Assembly (NCBI GenBank): GCA_910579305.1
Contig: CAJTTA010000035.1
Span: 1-22,294, forward strand
Direction: 5' to 3'
DNA from: an uncultured Muribaculaceae bacterium
GTDB taxonomy: Bacteria > Bacteroidota > Bacteroidia > Bacteroidales > Muribaculaceae
DNA length: 22,294 nt
Both the position numbers and the translations under genes were made by a program. How positions within the stretch are numbered: position 1 is the first letter of the stretch; every line of letters begins with the position of its first letter. Below are positions 22,237 through 22,294 of this stretch, piece by piece. Under the pieces are notes generated by a model that saw only the letters and a program-made list of their open reading frames with translations, did no database searches and was not told the DNA's origin.

Positions 22237-22294
22237 TAGTAACGCGAGTTCGGGATAAGAAATGCTATAAAAAAGTTGAATAGGCAGCTTGAAA

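Noticed and set aside
1..22294. CRISPR arrays, phage genes, toxin-antitoxin pairs, integrase or attachment sites at the tRNA genes
   Set aside because: No regularly spaced repeats, no phage or recombinase motifs, and no duplicated tRNA 3' ends were found.

Overview
The window looks like a chromosomal segment of a Bacteroidales gut bacterium, most likely Muribaculaceae or a close relative (inference). Three things point there. First, at least eight genes or tRNAs are preceded by the Bacteroidota-type promoter, TTTG or TTG, about 20 bp, then TAnnTTTG, usually without a strong Shine-Dalgarno. Second, the gene order DUF177 - rpmF - fabH - era - der is typical of the phylum. Third, the lipoproteins, the DUF4491 protein, a Spi/C10 protease and a C-terminal 'YFSLQG..VANPEKG.YIVRQGGKV' tail are Bacteroidales hallmarks. 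Base composition is moderately GC-rich, with AT-rich promoter regions and one AT-rich half-gene.

Layout. 1-89 is the right end of a MITE-like repeat. 223-3239 holds a large AlbA_2 (Schlafen-type) protein and a beta-carbonic anhydrase, apparently one operon. 3278-4270 holds a perfect palindrome, tRNA-Pro(CGG) and tRNA-Gln(TTG) on the minus strand, a possible 25-residue membrane peptide and a DUF4491 membrane protein. 4497-6999 is an FKBP cluster: a soluble two-domain FKBP, an FKBP lipoprotein, a small Ala/Pro-rich lipoprotein and a lipoprotein with a degenerate FKBP domain. 7241-12007 is the DUF177-rpmF-fabH-era-der housekeeping block, interrupted between fabH and era by a second repeat copy. 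12133-13662 has a minus-strand lipoprotein and, divergently, a small ORF overlapping a YraN-family gene. A third repeat copy lies 17 bp upstream of an SH3-domain secreted protein (13895). 14767-17387 carries a C10 (streptopain-like) cysteine protease lipoprotein followed by two paralogous lipoproteins, the second frameshifted. 17495-22236 has pckA (minus), a secreted protein with a sorting-type tail, comEC, and a thioredoxin-like gene (minus) without a clear start codon.

The most interesting points are two. (1) A non-autonomous palindromic element family: three copies of about 195 bp plus two copies reduced to 26-27 bp, each complete copy flanked by a 3-bp TNA duplication (TTA, TAA, TGA). (2) A protease locus in which an AT-rich C10 catalytic domain is joined to a GC-rich propeptide and followed by tandem lipoproteins that share a family with the separate gene at 12133-12792. 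These lipoproteins are candidate protease inhibitors or partners (inference from position only).
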